64,000 nt of DNA from Nephrocerus scutellatus (taxonomy: Eukaryota > Arthropoda > Insecta > Diptera > Pipunculidae). The notes under the pieces were generated by a model, which ran no database searches, was not told the DNA's origin, and saw only the letters and a list, made by a program, of their open reading frames with translations. A program made the translations under genes and the position numbers. Within the stretch, counting starts at the first letter, position 1; every line of letters starts with the position of its first letter. Below, one piece after another: positions 41,578-51,437 of the stretch. The stretch lies in assembly GCA_947095585.1 (NCBI GenBank), contig OX352765.1:58802920-58866919 (forward strand), written 5' to 3'.

Positions 41578-42951
41578 GGAACCAACGCCATCATCAACCA
41601 AGGAGAAGACGTGCGATCGTATGCGGAAGTGAAGTTTCTTGGTCTTTCCATGCTAGGGCTACTCGATAGTGGCGCTACGATTAGTTGTATTGGTTCAAAA
41701 GTAGCCGATGAGGTTTTAAAGGAGGGACGTAACTTAACGAGGTTCACCAGCAGCGTGAGAACGGCCGATGGGAGTCGACACCCGATAAAGGGAAAGGTCG
41801 TCGTTAAGATGGACTTTCGAGGGCAGACACGAGAAATCGAGCTGTATCTCATTCCCGATCTTTCACAAGATTTATATCTTGGTGTCGACTTCTGGAGGGC
41901 GTTCGAGCTTGCTCCTGGAATCATCGGAGAATTACACCACAACCTGGAACCTGAACGGGGAGACGGGGAGAACACCAAATCCCTCGATTTGACAAGCAGT
42001 CAACTAAGCAAATTGGAGGCAGTTAAGTCCCGGTTCCCTTCCTTCGACCGTGATGGACTGGGAAAGACCACTCTGGTTGAACATATAATCGATGTTCAGA
42101 ATGCGAAACCCATAAAACAGCGTCACTATCCCGTATCTCCGGCGATCGAGAAGCTGATCTTCGCTGAGTTGGATGACATGTTGGCACAAGGGATTATAGA
42201 AGAATCCAAGAGTTCCTGGAGTTCTCCTGTGGTGCTTGTGCGTCAACCTGGGAAGGTCCGACTTTGTCTAGACTCGAGAAAGATCAACGCAGTGACGGTC
42301 AAGGACGCGTATCCCCTGCCCCACATTAACGGGATTTTAGGTCGTTTACCGCCTGCAGAGGTCATATCGAGTTTGGACCTAAAGAAGGCGTTCCATCAAA
42401 TTCCGTTAGAGGTGAATTCTCGAGACAAAACGGCTTTCACTGTCCCAAATAGACCCTTGTACCAATACCGTGTGATGCCGTTCGGGTTGTGTAACGCTCC
42501 ACAGACCCTCTGTAGGTTGATGGATCAAGTGATCCCACCACAACTTCGAAGTTTTGTATTTGTGTATCTGGATGACCTATTGGTTATCACCGACACCTTC
42601 GATAAGCATCTCCTGGTTTTGGAAGAGGTAGCTTCACATTTACGGAAAGCTTGTCTAACGATTAACCTTACTAAAAGCAAGTTCTGCTTGAAGGAAGTGA
42701 AGTATCTGGGATATGTAGTTGGTTATGGAGCGTTGAAGGCCGATCCTGACAAGATAGTTGCCATAACGGAGTTTCCAACTCCAAGGTCGGTTCGGCAATT
42801 GAGAAGATTCCTCGGAATGGCAGGATGGTATCGGCGCTTTATAGCTAACTTCTCTGTCATAGCTCACCCTCTTACGGAACTCCTTAAAAAGTCGAAATCT
42901 TTCATTTGGTCGGTCGAAGCCGAGAATGCTTTTAATGAGCTCAAACAATGA
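41578..42951 (+). CDS. Pol protease and reverse transcriptase segment, unit 2
   Basis: Identical translation to 31388-32761, with protease Asp-Ser-Gly near 41665 and YLDD at 42565-42576. Confidence 0.88.
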   Translation, partial: GTNAIINQGEDVRSYAEVKFLGLSMLGLLDSGATISCIGSKVADEVLKEGRNLTRFTSSVRTADGSRHPIKGKVVVKMDFRGQTREIELYLIPDLSQDLYLGVDFWRAFELAPGIIGELHHNLEPERGDGENTKSLDLTSSQLSKLEAVKSRFPSFDRDGLGKTTLVEHIIDVQNAKPIKQRHYPVSPAIEKLIFAELDDMLAQGIIEESKSSWSSPVVLVRQPGKVRLCLDSRKINAVTVKDAYPLPHINGILGRLPPAEVISSLDLKKAFHQIPLEVNSRDKTAFTVPNRPLYQYRVMPFGLCNAPQTLCRLMDQVIPPQLRSFVFVYLDDLLVITDTFDKHLLVLEEVASHLRKACLTINLTKSKFCLKEVKYLGYVVGYGALKADPDKIVAITEFPTPRSVRQLRRFLGMAGWYRRFIANFSVIAHPLTELLKKSKSFIWSVEAENAFNELKQ

Positions 42952-43249
42952 TTGACTTCAGCACCGGTATTGGTTAACCCTGACTTCAATAAACCCTTTC
43001 TCTTACAATGCGATGCGAGCCAGGATGGTATCGGCAGCGTCCTTGCACAAGTGACTGTGCATGGTGACGAAGTCCCTGTGGCTTTTATGTCCCAGAAGTT
43101 TAATAAAGCCCAGAGGAATTATAGTGTCACGGAACAAGAATGCCTAGCTGTAGTCCTGAGTGTAAAGAAATTTCGGGCATATATTGACCAAGAGTCAAGA
43201 GTTCACGGTGATTACTGATCACGCCAGCTTACAATGGCTGATGCTGCCT
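42400..43249 (+). repeat. Duplicated pol segment, first copy, unit 2
   Basis: Equivalent of 32210-33059, with the same +4 frame-shifting change near 43186. Confidence 0.9.
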
Positions 43250-44090
43250 ATTCCGTTAGAGGTGAATTCTCGAGACAAAACGGCTTTCACTGTCCCAAAT
43301 AGACCCTTGTACCAATACCGTGTGATGCCGTTCGGGTTGTGTAACGCTCCACAGACCCTCTGTAGGTTGATGGATCAAGTGATCCCACCACAACTTCGAA
43401 GTTTTGTATTTGTGTATCTGAATGACCTATTGGTTATCACCGACACCTTCGATAAGCATCTCCTGGTTTTGGAAGAGGTAGCTTCACATTTACGGAAAGC
43501 TGGTCTAACGATTAACCTTACTAAAAGCAAGTTCTGCTTGAAGGAAGTGAAGTATCTGGGATATGTAGTTGGTTATGGAGCGTTGAAGGCCGATCCTGAC
43601 AAGATAGTTGCCATAACGGAGTTTCCAACTCCAAGGTCGGTTCGGCAATTGAGAAGATTCCTCGGAATGGCAGGATGGTATCGGCGCTTTATAGCCAACT
43701 TCTCTGTCATAGCTCACCCTCTTACGGAACTCCTTAAAAAGTCGAAATCTTTCATTTGGTCGGTCGAAGCCGAGAATGCTTTTAATGAGCTCAAACAATG
43801 ATTGACTTCAGCACCGGTATTGGTTAACCCTGACTTCAATAAACCCTTTCTCTTACAATGCGATGCGAGCAAGGATGGTATCGGCAGCGTCCTTGCACAA
43901 GTCACTGTGCATGGTGACGAAGTCCCTGTGGCTTTTATGTCCCAGAAGTTTAATAAAGCCCAGAGGAATTATAGTGTCACGGAACAAGAATGCCTAGCTG
44001 TAGTCCTGAGTGTAAAGAAATTTTGGGCATATATTGAAGGTCAAGAGTTCACGGTGATTACTGATCACGCCAGCTTACAATGGCTGATGC
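43250..44090 (+). repeat. Duplicated pol segment, second copy, unit 2
   Basis: Equivalent of 33060-33900, with the same YLND substitution. Confidence 0.9.
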
Positions 44091-45490
44091 GGCAGACTGA
44101 TCTAAGCGGCAGATTGGCGCGGTGGGCTCTGAAACTCCAAGGGTTTCAGTTCTCCGTTAAGCACCGGAGAGGATCTGAAAACTTGGTCCCCGATACCCTA
44201 TCTAGACTACATTCGCCAGAACTGTGCGAAATGGTCAAAGAAGGCCCCGAAATCGATTTGGATTCCGCCGAATTCCAAAATACCGTATATGAAAAGCTAA
44301 AGTCCAATGTGATAGCCAATCAGGATAAGTTACCCGACTTGAAAATTGTGGGTAGGTACCTCTACAAACGTAGCGACTTCGCCTCTGGTGACGAAGACCA
44401 GGAAAACAACTCGTGGAAGCTTTGGGTCCCTGAAAGCTTGACAAACGAAGTCATACATCGTGCCCACGGGAGCTTGACCAGTGCTCACGGAGGCGTAGGG
44501 AAAACATTAGAAAAGATTGAGCGTTACTTCTTTTGGCCACATATGGCGAAACAGATTCGAGAGTACATCGCCCGCTGCGAAACGTGCAAATGCACTAAAT
44601 CGCCCAACAAAATCTTGCGACCTAGGATGGGTCAGATGGTACAATCAGCCAGACCCTTTCAAAGATTATACATGGATTTGTTAGGTCCATATCCTCGATC
44701 AAAATCCGGAGCTATTGGTATTTTAATCATAGTCGACAATCTCTCGAAGTTCAATTTCCTGAAACCTCTCAAAAAGTTCTGCGCTCCTGCCATTTGCAAG
44801 TACTTGGAGGAATCCATATTTCACACCTTTGGGGTCCCCGAAGTAATTGTGACAGATAACGGCGTACAGTTCAGGTCAACTATGTTCAACTCGCTTCTTG
44901 ACAGATACGGAATCAATCATGTATATACCGCCCTGTACTCTCCGCAATCGAACGCCTCGGAAAGGGTAAATCGCTCCATAATAGCGGCAGTACGCGCCTC
45001 TGTAGGGCAAGACCAGAACGACTGGGATAAATGTCTAAGTGGCATCACTTGCGCCTTGCGGAGCTCCTTTCACACCTCCATCGGATTTTCGCCATACTAT
45101 GTTCTTTTCGGATTAAACATGACCCATCATGCTTCAGATTACAAGCTATTACGGAATTTGGATCTCCTGTATGATCATGACACTACCATCACGCCGCCCA
45201 AACAAAGACTTTCTATCAGAAACAAAGTTAACGAAAACCTGCAAAAAGCTTACGAGACTAACGTGCGCACCTACAATACTCGAACTCGCAACGTAGAATA
45301 TGGAGTGGGACAAGAGGTCTTAAGGTTAAACTTCGCCCCGAGCAACTTCGCAAAAGGTTTTAGTGCCAAATTAGCCCCCTTGTTTCTCCCCGCCAGAATA
45401 CGTGAGAAAAGAGGAAATTCATATTACTTGCTTGAAGACCGGGCCGGGAAATTAATGGGAGTGTACCATGCCAAAGATATTAGGCAATAG
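43802..45490 (+). CDS. Pol RNase H and integrase segment, unit 2 (562 aa)
   Basis: Identical translation to the unit 1 segment; RNase H and integrase catalytic residues and the zinc HHCC are all present. It opens after the TGA at 43799. Confidence 0.9.
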   Translation: MTSAPVLVNPDFNKPFLLQCDASKDGIGSVLAQVTVHGDEVPVAFMSQKFNKAQRNYSVTEQECLAVVLSVKKFWAYIEGQEFTVITDHASLQWLMRQTDLSGRLARWALKLQGFQFSVKHRRGSENLVPDTLSRLHSPELCEMVKEGPEIDLDSAEFQNTVYEKLKSNVIANQDKLPDLKIVGRYLYKRSDFASGDEDQENNSWKLWVPESLTNEVIHRAHGSLTSAHGGVGKTLEKIERYFFWPHMAKQIREYIARCETCKCTKSPNKILRPRMGQMVQSARPFQRLYMDLLGPYPRSKSGAIGILIIVDNLSKFNFLKPLKKFCAPAICKYLEESIFHTFGVPEVIVTDNGVQFRSTMFNSLLDRYGINHVYTALYSPQSNASERVNRSIIAAVRASVGQDQNDWDKCLSGITCALRSSFHTSIGFSPYYVLFGLNMTHHASDYKLLRNLDLLYDHDTTITPPKQRLSIRNKVNENLQKAYETNVRTYNTRTRNVEYGVGQEVLRLNFAPSNFAKGFSAKLAPLFLPARIREKRGNSYYLLEDRAGKLMGVYHAKDIRQ

Positions 45491-45515
45491 GCTCGGACTC
45501 AAATTCTACCCCCTT

Positions 45516-45565
45516 CAAGTGATAGTGCAACCCCTTCTCGAAGGCGAAGGTTGACCTATCACTTG
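45516..45565 (+). other. Inverted repeat before LTR3 (3' end of unit 2)
   Basis: Same CAAGTGATAG...CTATCACTTG hairpin as at 35326-35375. Confidence 0.65.
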
Positions 45566-45568
45566 TTT

Positions 45569-48500
45569 TGTAATGGTAGATAAAATGTTTTTACAAGTGG
45601 TTGGCACCACCAAAACTCCCCCCCCCTTACAGCTAGTGTGGTTGGTCCGTAGATGGATGCAGGCAACTGGGTATGTAGTGGCGAAACATAAAGAAAAGGG
45701 AGAATGGATACAGAGAGATTCGAAAAAAAAAAAAGAAGTTTTTGTATGTAGCGAAGATTAGTACCACCACTTCGAATTATTTGTTAAACCGGTTTTGGCT
45801 GTCACCAATTCAGAGATTGGCAACCATAAATCATACGACCTAAACGACGAATAGCATATTGCCACGTCTACGGCATAACTTCCGTATAGACCAGATGCAA
45901 GTATGTATACACAATACACCTCGTATGATTTGGTGAGAGGCAAACAGAAAAAAAAGAAAGGAAACACACAAATATGCCTGAGAGTCTCGCTCGCATTATC
46001 ATCGGTGAGTGCAGATTAGTAAAGTCACTGAATTGTCACTAGGCAGGGCTGAGCGGGGCGATTGACGAAAGGTGACGAATGTTCGGTCGTGCGAAGGATA
46101 TACACTGCATCGTATGATGTATTTGTGTTTTGATGGCTTGGTCGCCAACTGGGAGGTAAAAGGGAGACGTGGTTGTGAGGTTGAGTTGGGTTTGCTGGGT
46201 CATGGTGAAGCAGGCGAAATTTGGTGACTGACCAAAGTGGTCGGCGTGAACTTTGTATCGTTAACCAACGCGGCCAAAAGAAATTCTTGGTACAGTCGAA
46301 TCCAAAGCGGTCGCAGTGGAAAGTTTCCATCGAAAACCACGCGGTCCGAGCACCTTTTTATATAGTGATCAAAGCGGTCACAGTGGTTAAAATTTTGTTC
46401 GTCTAATCCAAAGTGGTGACGTAGTTAAACTTGTTCATCGAATCCAAAGCGGTCGCAGTGGAAAGTTTCCATCGATAACCACGCGGTCCGAGCACCTTTT
46501 TATATAGTGATCAAAGCGGTCACACTGGTTAAATTTTTGTTCATCTAATCCAAAGCAGTGACGTAGTTAAAACTTGTTCATCGAATCCAAAGCGGTCGCA
46601 GTGGAAAGTTCCATCGAAAACCACGCGGTCCGAGCCATTTTGCACATTGGTTAAAATTTTGTTCATCTAAACCAAAGCGGTCGCAGTGGAGAATTGTTTT
46701 TTGTTAATCAACGCGGTCCCGTGGGAGATCGTAAATTGTATGATTCGAGACTTTTCGGATTCAGAGCGCGAACTGCGTAGCCGGTGGCGTATGCATAGTA
46801 TAGCATGAACAGTTTTCCGCATTTTAAAGAAAAATACAAGCGGTCAAGGTGCAGGAAACTCGCTGCTTAATCTGGGCCCGATGATCCTGAACTGCCCCAA
46901 GTAACCCCCTTACTTACCATTGAAGTGAAGCAACCGCAACGAGGACTATTCTTCAAAACCCCGTTCCCTTAACGAATTAGCTTTACATCACAAATCTATT
47001 TAGAATTCTAGCCTTAACGACGGGGTCCCTATTTGGGCCCCAAAAGTTGTAATGAGAGTCCACCTGGTCTGCCAGGCTTCAAGGGTATTCAATCAATTCT
47101 GCTTAATCATAAACTTTGTCCCCTACAGTTCATCGTCATCGACAGCGCTGCCGACGTCGGGTGGATATATGCACGTAAGTGGTTTCATCTTTACTTATTT
47201 TTTTTTAATTTTAACTCGCAGAATATTCCGTTCCTTTGAGCTTTGGAAAAAGGTGGCTGTCAATCAAAACAGTAGTAATGCCCATGAATTTTTGGTTAAA
47301 GCTGCAATTATCATTAACAAATTAAATTAGTGAGTTACTTAATAGTAAGCCCAAATGGCTTTATATCTTAGGAAAGCTTAGTAGCTTCATTTATCTTATT
47401 AACTTGAATATATATATATTAAAAGCTTGAAAGCTTCAAATACCATTAACATGTAAATTACTGATTTACTTGATAGTAACGCCAACTGGCTTTATTATCG
47501 ATTCGCGTCGATTATCATTAATAAATTTTAAATATGTGTATATTATTAAAGCGGTAAAGCTGCAATTATCATTAACAAATTAAATTACTGAGTTACTTAA
47601 TAGTAAGCCTAAATGGCTTTATATCTTAGGAAAGCTTAGTAGCTTCATTATCTTATTAACGTGAATATATATATATTTAAAGCTTGAAAGCTTTAAATAC
47701 CATTAACATGTAAATTACTAATTTACTTTATAGTAACGCCAACTGGCTTTATTATCGATCCGCTTCGATTATCATTAATAAATTTTAAATATGTCTACAT
47801 TATTGATGTTGTAAGCTGCAATTATCATTAATAGAGAGTATCTGCTTGCTTGTTATTAATACTCGACTGGCTTGTTGCCAACCCCTTAAATGTAACAGTA
47901 GTATTGACGCTTGGTCATATTAAAATTACGAAAGCTTCCTGTAATAAAGCTTATAAAACTTTAATATTCGTTATCTTAAACCTTGTCAAAGGACCTCCTA
48001 GGTAATATGATGGGGATTTCCCCGAAATAAATTTGTATGCTTAGAATTGGAATTGTGTATTTTTTTTTTCTTTGGGTTATTTTGAAGACGCTTACCTATT
48101 GAACGAACAATGGGGGAAGTGTAATTAAATAGCTTGCTACTCTTCCAGACCAGGGAATACCGGAGTTAGGGGAAAACCCACGCAATGAGGGGGTTCCAAA
48201 GTCAGCGTGGACCCATGGTAGGGAGGGTATAGAAAGGGGTGAGGAAACGGCTAATGCGAACATGGGTCTCGCTTTTCCCGCCTCACCGCCGCATCCAGGT
48301 AGCTAGAAGTTCGAAACTATTGGCATCTTCTCCTCTAAGCGCTTTTCAATGTCCTATCTTGTTTTTTTATTTCACAATCGCGACGGCACGCTAACTTTTT
48401 TTTCTGTGTAATGTGGTGCGGGCATAGCGACGTCCAAGGACCCACCCCACGACGCGACGAGCTAAGTAGTGGTATCCAGGCGTGCCACCGGGACGAAGCT

Positions 48501-48592
48501 AGCTCCAACGAAAGGAGAGGGAGGAGAGGTGATCACCTTTCGCCTTTTCTCTCCGTGACAAAAACCCTGTCAAACCGAAGAAAACCATTACA
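45569..48592 (+). mobile_element. LTR3 (3' LTR, 3024 bp, diverged)
   Basis: Starts TGTAATGG and ends CCATTACA. It differs from LTR1 and LTR2 by many substitutions and indels: GTAGATGG, GAGAGATTCG, an intact GTCGCAGTGGAAAGTTCC near 46597, and a ~26-bp GC-rich stretch (TTCCCGCCTCACCGCCGCAT, ~48276). The divergence from LTR1 means the original insertion is not recent, or that one LTR came from a different template. Confidence 0.9.
48012..48023. promoter_or_regulatory. kappaB-like palindrome in LTR3
   Basis: GGGGATTTCCCC is unchanged although LTR3 has diverged at many nearby positions. Confidence 0.4.
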
Positions 48593-48596
48593 AGCC
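48593..48596. repeat. Target-site duplication AGCC (right)
   Basis: AGCC directly after the last base of LTR3, matching 25187-25190. Confidence 0.75.
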
Positions 48597-48665
48597 ACAG
48601 ACTTCTCTTTTGGATATGATGATGACACTCCAATCAGCAGCAGCAGGGGAAGCGCTGACTGTTTT
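48597..48665 (+). pseudogene. IS630/Tc1-like transposase, C-terminal continuation
   Basis: When the insertion and one AGCC are removed, the sequence after 25190 resumes here. One frame stays open across the junction (ITQSVNSVTA on the left, TDFSFGYDDDTPISSS on the right), which supports this as the original target. The frame differs from that of the catalytic core upstream, so a frameshift lies before 25150. Confidence 0.5.
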
Positions 48666-48666
48666 A

Positions 48667-49334
48667 AAAATAATTATTTTAATTTAGAGATAAAATGTTA
48701 TGGGTTTCAATTTATTTGCAAATTGTTTCATTTAATTTAGTAAAAAGTTTCACTTAGTTTGCAAATAGTTTCGTTTAATTTGCAAAAGGTTTCATTTAAT
48801 CTGAAAAACCTATATATACGTACTTAGTAATCGTACTGATATGTTCACGCAATATGTCGTCGAGAGCACGTTGAAAAATTGCAGGTGAATTGTAAGGAGA
48901 TTTAGATGGTCGGATAATTTTGTTATTAGTTATGAATTTCATTCGTAACATAGTCTTTAAGAGACATGGGGTATGGATAGTGTTTCGAATAAATAGGGTC
49001 AAAATAATTATTTTAATTTAGAGATAAAATGTTATGGGTTTCAATTTATTTGCAAATTGTTTCATTTAATTTAGTAAAAAGTTTCACTTAGTTTGCAAAT
49101 AGTTTCGTTTAATTTGCAAAAGGTTTCATTTAATCTGAAAAACCTATATATACGTACTTAGTAATCGTACTGATATGTTCACGCAATATGTCGTCGAGAG
49201 CACGTTGAAAAATTGCAGGTGAATTGTAAGGAGATTTAGATGGTCGGATAATTTTGTTATTAGTTATGAATTTCATTCGTAACATAGTCTTTAAGAGACA
49301 TGGGGTATGGATAGTGTTTCGAATAAATAGGGTC
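48667..49334 (-). repeat. 334-bp tandem duplication of a gypsy-type RT fragment
   Basis: 48667-49000 and 49001-49334 are near-identical. On the minus strand each carries the DYVTNEIHN and RPSKSPYNSP region of RT joined by deletion to FQRALDDILREHIST...YVYI, just before the catalytic YxDD. On the plus strand it starts AAAATAATTATTTTAATTTAG. Two identical small ORFs result; neither is functional. Confidence 0.85.
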
Positions 49335-50110
49335 ATCTGTCGTGGTTCTGATTTCTCCTTTCACTGTTGTTGTATAAGTGAGTTTTTCATCGGGGTCTGT
49401 GGATAAGCTAGGAACATTTTTAACAAGATTCAAAAGTCCCTGTTTTTGGTTGGTGGCTAAATGATCGGTTCGTATATTTATGGAATTAACGGAGTCTGTA
49501 AAGAACTGTTTATTGGGAGTTTTTCTACCATTTTGAATTACCATATAATTTTCTTTTGTGTGTATTATTGCGGATAAATCTTTTAGGCTTTCGTTACCTA
49601 GGATACCGTTGAAGGTTTCCAACAAGGGTAATAAAAAGAATTTAATTTTTAACGTATTAATTTCGAAAATTAATATTTCCGAAATTTAATATTTCCTCCG
49701 TAGAAGCTGTTTTCATTGGGAATGGTTTTAACGGCAAGTGAGGGTTGTTAATAGTTCTTATTCGACCCAGTGTCAATTAATAATTTTAATGTTTGTCCAC
49801 TTTTCGCCTTGCATTCAAAATACGGAATTGAAGAGGAGAAAGGTCTGTTTGGTAGGTGTTGAAAACTAGTAATACCTTGTTGATGTCTATTAAGTTGTGG
49901 TTGTGGTTGGGAAAATTTTCTTTTTGAAAAATGTGGTGGTGCAGAGAAAAGTTGTCTTAGTGGTTGGGGAATGTAGGCCAAATGTGGATAGAATGAGTTT
50001 TCGGTGTTTTGGGCGGTGTCCTGCTATTTGTTCCGGACAGTTGTTCTCGCAAAATTGTTCTCAGGCAATTGTTCTCGCACAATTATTCTTGAACAATTCT
50101 TCTCGTTCTT
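49335..50110 (-). pseudogene. Gypsy/17.6-type Gag end, protease and RT start, remnant C
   Basis: Minus-strand counterpart of remnants A and B: Gag tail MAYIPQPLRQLFSAPPHF (49981 down), then LLIDTGSNKNY with the protease Asp-Thr-Gly (~49770), then a stop and frameshift. RT-upstream coding is open from 49625 to 49260. Unlike A it keeps the RT N-terminus in one frame. The minisatellite is at 50035-50105. Confidence 0.78.
50035..50105. repeat. GAACAATTGTGCGA minisatellite, third block
   Basis: TTGTTCTCGCACAATTATTC-type copies, the reverse complement of the blocks at 14385 and 18775. Confidence 0.65.
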
Positions 50111-50250
50111 CTTCTCAAATAAAAAATAAAAAAATAAAACAAAAAAAAAATACTGTGCGCTCAATTAATTTTATATTTAAATAGAAGTTTTTCCTTTTAA
50201 AAGGCGTTTTTGAAAATTATGGACACTGTAAAATACAATGAGCTCAATTA
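50111..50250. other. AT-rich junction with GCGCTCAATTAA and AAGTTTTTCC motifs
   Basis: Contains TACTGTGCGCTCAATTAA (50151-50168), the complement of the sequence outside the piggyBac end at 14330 and 18730, and AGAAGTTTTTCCTTTTAAAAG as at 21415. It shows what this family junction looks like without the piggyBac sequence. Confidence 0.5.
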
Positions 50251-50640
50251 ATTTACATTTAGATGGGAGGTTTTTCTTTTAAAAGTATTTAACAAAAATT
50301 TTTTAGAACAATTGTGCGAGAATATTTGCTCGAGAATTGTGCGAGAACAATTGTGTAAGAATAATTTTCCGAGAACAATTAGCCTAGACTCGTTTTGGGC
50401 TTGTGGAATAGTGTTCTGCTTTCTGGGTGGTAATAAATGGTTTACCATTCTGAACATTGGTTGATTAGTATTGGCGTGTTGTGATCTATATTGTTGGTTC
50501 TCTAACTTAAGACAAGTTTGTAATGCCAGTGGTAAATCTACTAAAACTTTCATTGCTAGCAATATAGGTAAATCACCTTCCAAACCTCGAACAAAGGTGT
50601 CTAACGCTTTGTCTAATTTCAGTGCTTTCCACTTGTAAAA
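50250..50640 (-). pseudogene. Gypsy-type Gag C-terminal half, second fused copy
   Basis: Near-identical to 21480-21870. The minus strand is open from 50583 to 50248 with [21 protein letters not shown] and the same tail, and includes the minisatellite at 50300-50370. Upstream it joins env-like sequence as at 21890. Confidence 0.7.
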
Positions 50641-51175
50641 ATTGTTGGTATGCTGATAATGTAAATTAATTTATTTTTATTGGAAGCGAAAATCGCTTTT
50701 TAGCAAATTCCGATAGTTGTTCAACATTTATAAATATATTAATTTTTTTAAATGTTTTCAATCATTCTTAATTGTAAATTTGATAAGACAAAAGCGTATG
50801 CAATATTGGCCTTTGCCCAATTTATAGCATAAATTACATTTATCAATTCTTCTTTAATTACTTGAATTTTATACTTTAATATAGATATTTCTTCTTCTTC
50901 CAATTATTCATTGTTTTTTATCATATTTAATATGTTATTTGTTATTTTAGTTAAATTATTTATACGCTCTAATTTGCTAATACGCTAATAATTTGATTAT
51001 TATTAATTGTTTGTTATTGGTTTTAATTTGTTCATTCATTCTATTATTAATTATCTGCACGCTCGACGCTCTAATTTGCTAATACGCTAATAATTTGTTT
51101 ATTATTAATTGTTTGTTATTGGTTTTAATTTGTTCATTCATTCTATTATTAATTATCTGCAAGTCATGGTGGTCA
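50641..51175 (-). pseudogene. Env-like fragment, second copy, with internal duplication
   Basis: Matches 21896-22270. A ~100-bp piece (GCTAATACGCTAATAATTTG...ATTATCTGCA) is tandemly repeated, around 50960-51060 and 51065-51163. The frame is broken. Confidence 0.45.
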
Positions 51176-51437
51176 GGACCATTTTTGAATGAATTTTTGA
51201 ATTATATTCTTGGACTGATTTAAAAAGGAGGTCGTCAAAACTAGTATATGACTATTTTCTGTTTTTAGGCAACGCACTATTTCTGAAAGTGTGGAGTGAA
51301 ATCTTTTGATTTGACCGTTTACTGCTGAGGTGATCTTTTAGAAGACAGGAATTTAATGATTTTTCGTTACTAATGCTTTAGGTATTCCGAATGCTTTGAG
51401 TAGTTCTATAAGGGGTTTGCTTAACATGTGTTATTGA
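51176..51437 (-). pseudogene. Gypsy-type integrase fragment
   Basis: Complement of the integrase end seen at 15700-15845 and 19830-20045: the blocks SEIVRCL (~51280) and VxxNEK-like (~51360), ending at GCTTAACATG (51419). Satellite begins within the next ~20 bp. Confidence 0.6.

Larger units (their letters stand above)
41578..45490 (+). pseudogene. pol: Pol, unit 2, same lesions as unit 1
   Basis: Same order and the same damage: frame displacement after Gag (stops at 41572-41577), TGA at 42949 and 43799, the 850-bp duplication and the YLND change (43421). Sharing every lesion shows that the parent copy was already broken when the tandem formed. Confidence 0.88.
25191..48592 (+). mobile_element. 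Tandem Ty3/Gypsy retrotransposon: LTR-int-LTR-int-LTR
   Basis: Three LTRs (25191-28176, 35379-38366, 45569-48592) alternate with two internal regions (28177-35378 and 38367-45568, both 7202 bp and identical in all ORFs). A 4-bp AGCC duplication surrounds the whole array, not each unit. The element has 3.0-kb LTRs ending TGTAATGG...CCATTACA, a tRNA-Lys primer binding site, gag with a RING finger, pol in protease-RT-RNase H-integrase order, and no env. The tRNA-Lys site and domain order recall the Osvaldo/Ulysses group of insect Ty3/Gypsy elements; clade placement needs a tree. Pol is broken, so mobility would need proteins from another copy. Confidence 0.92.
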
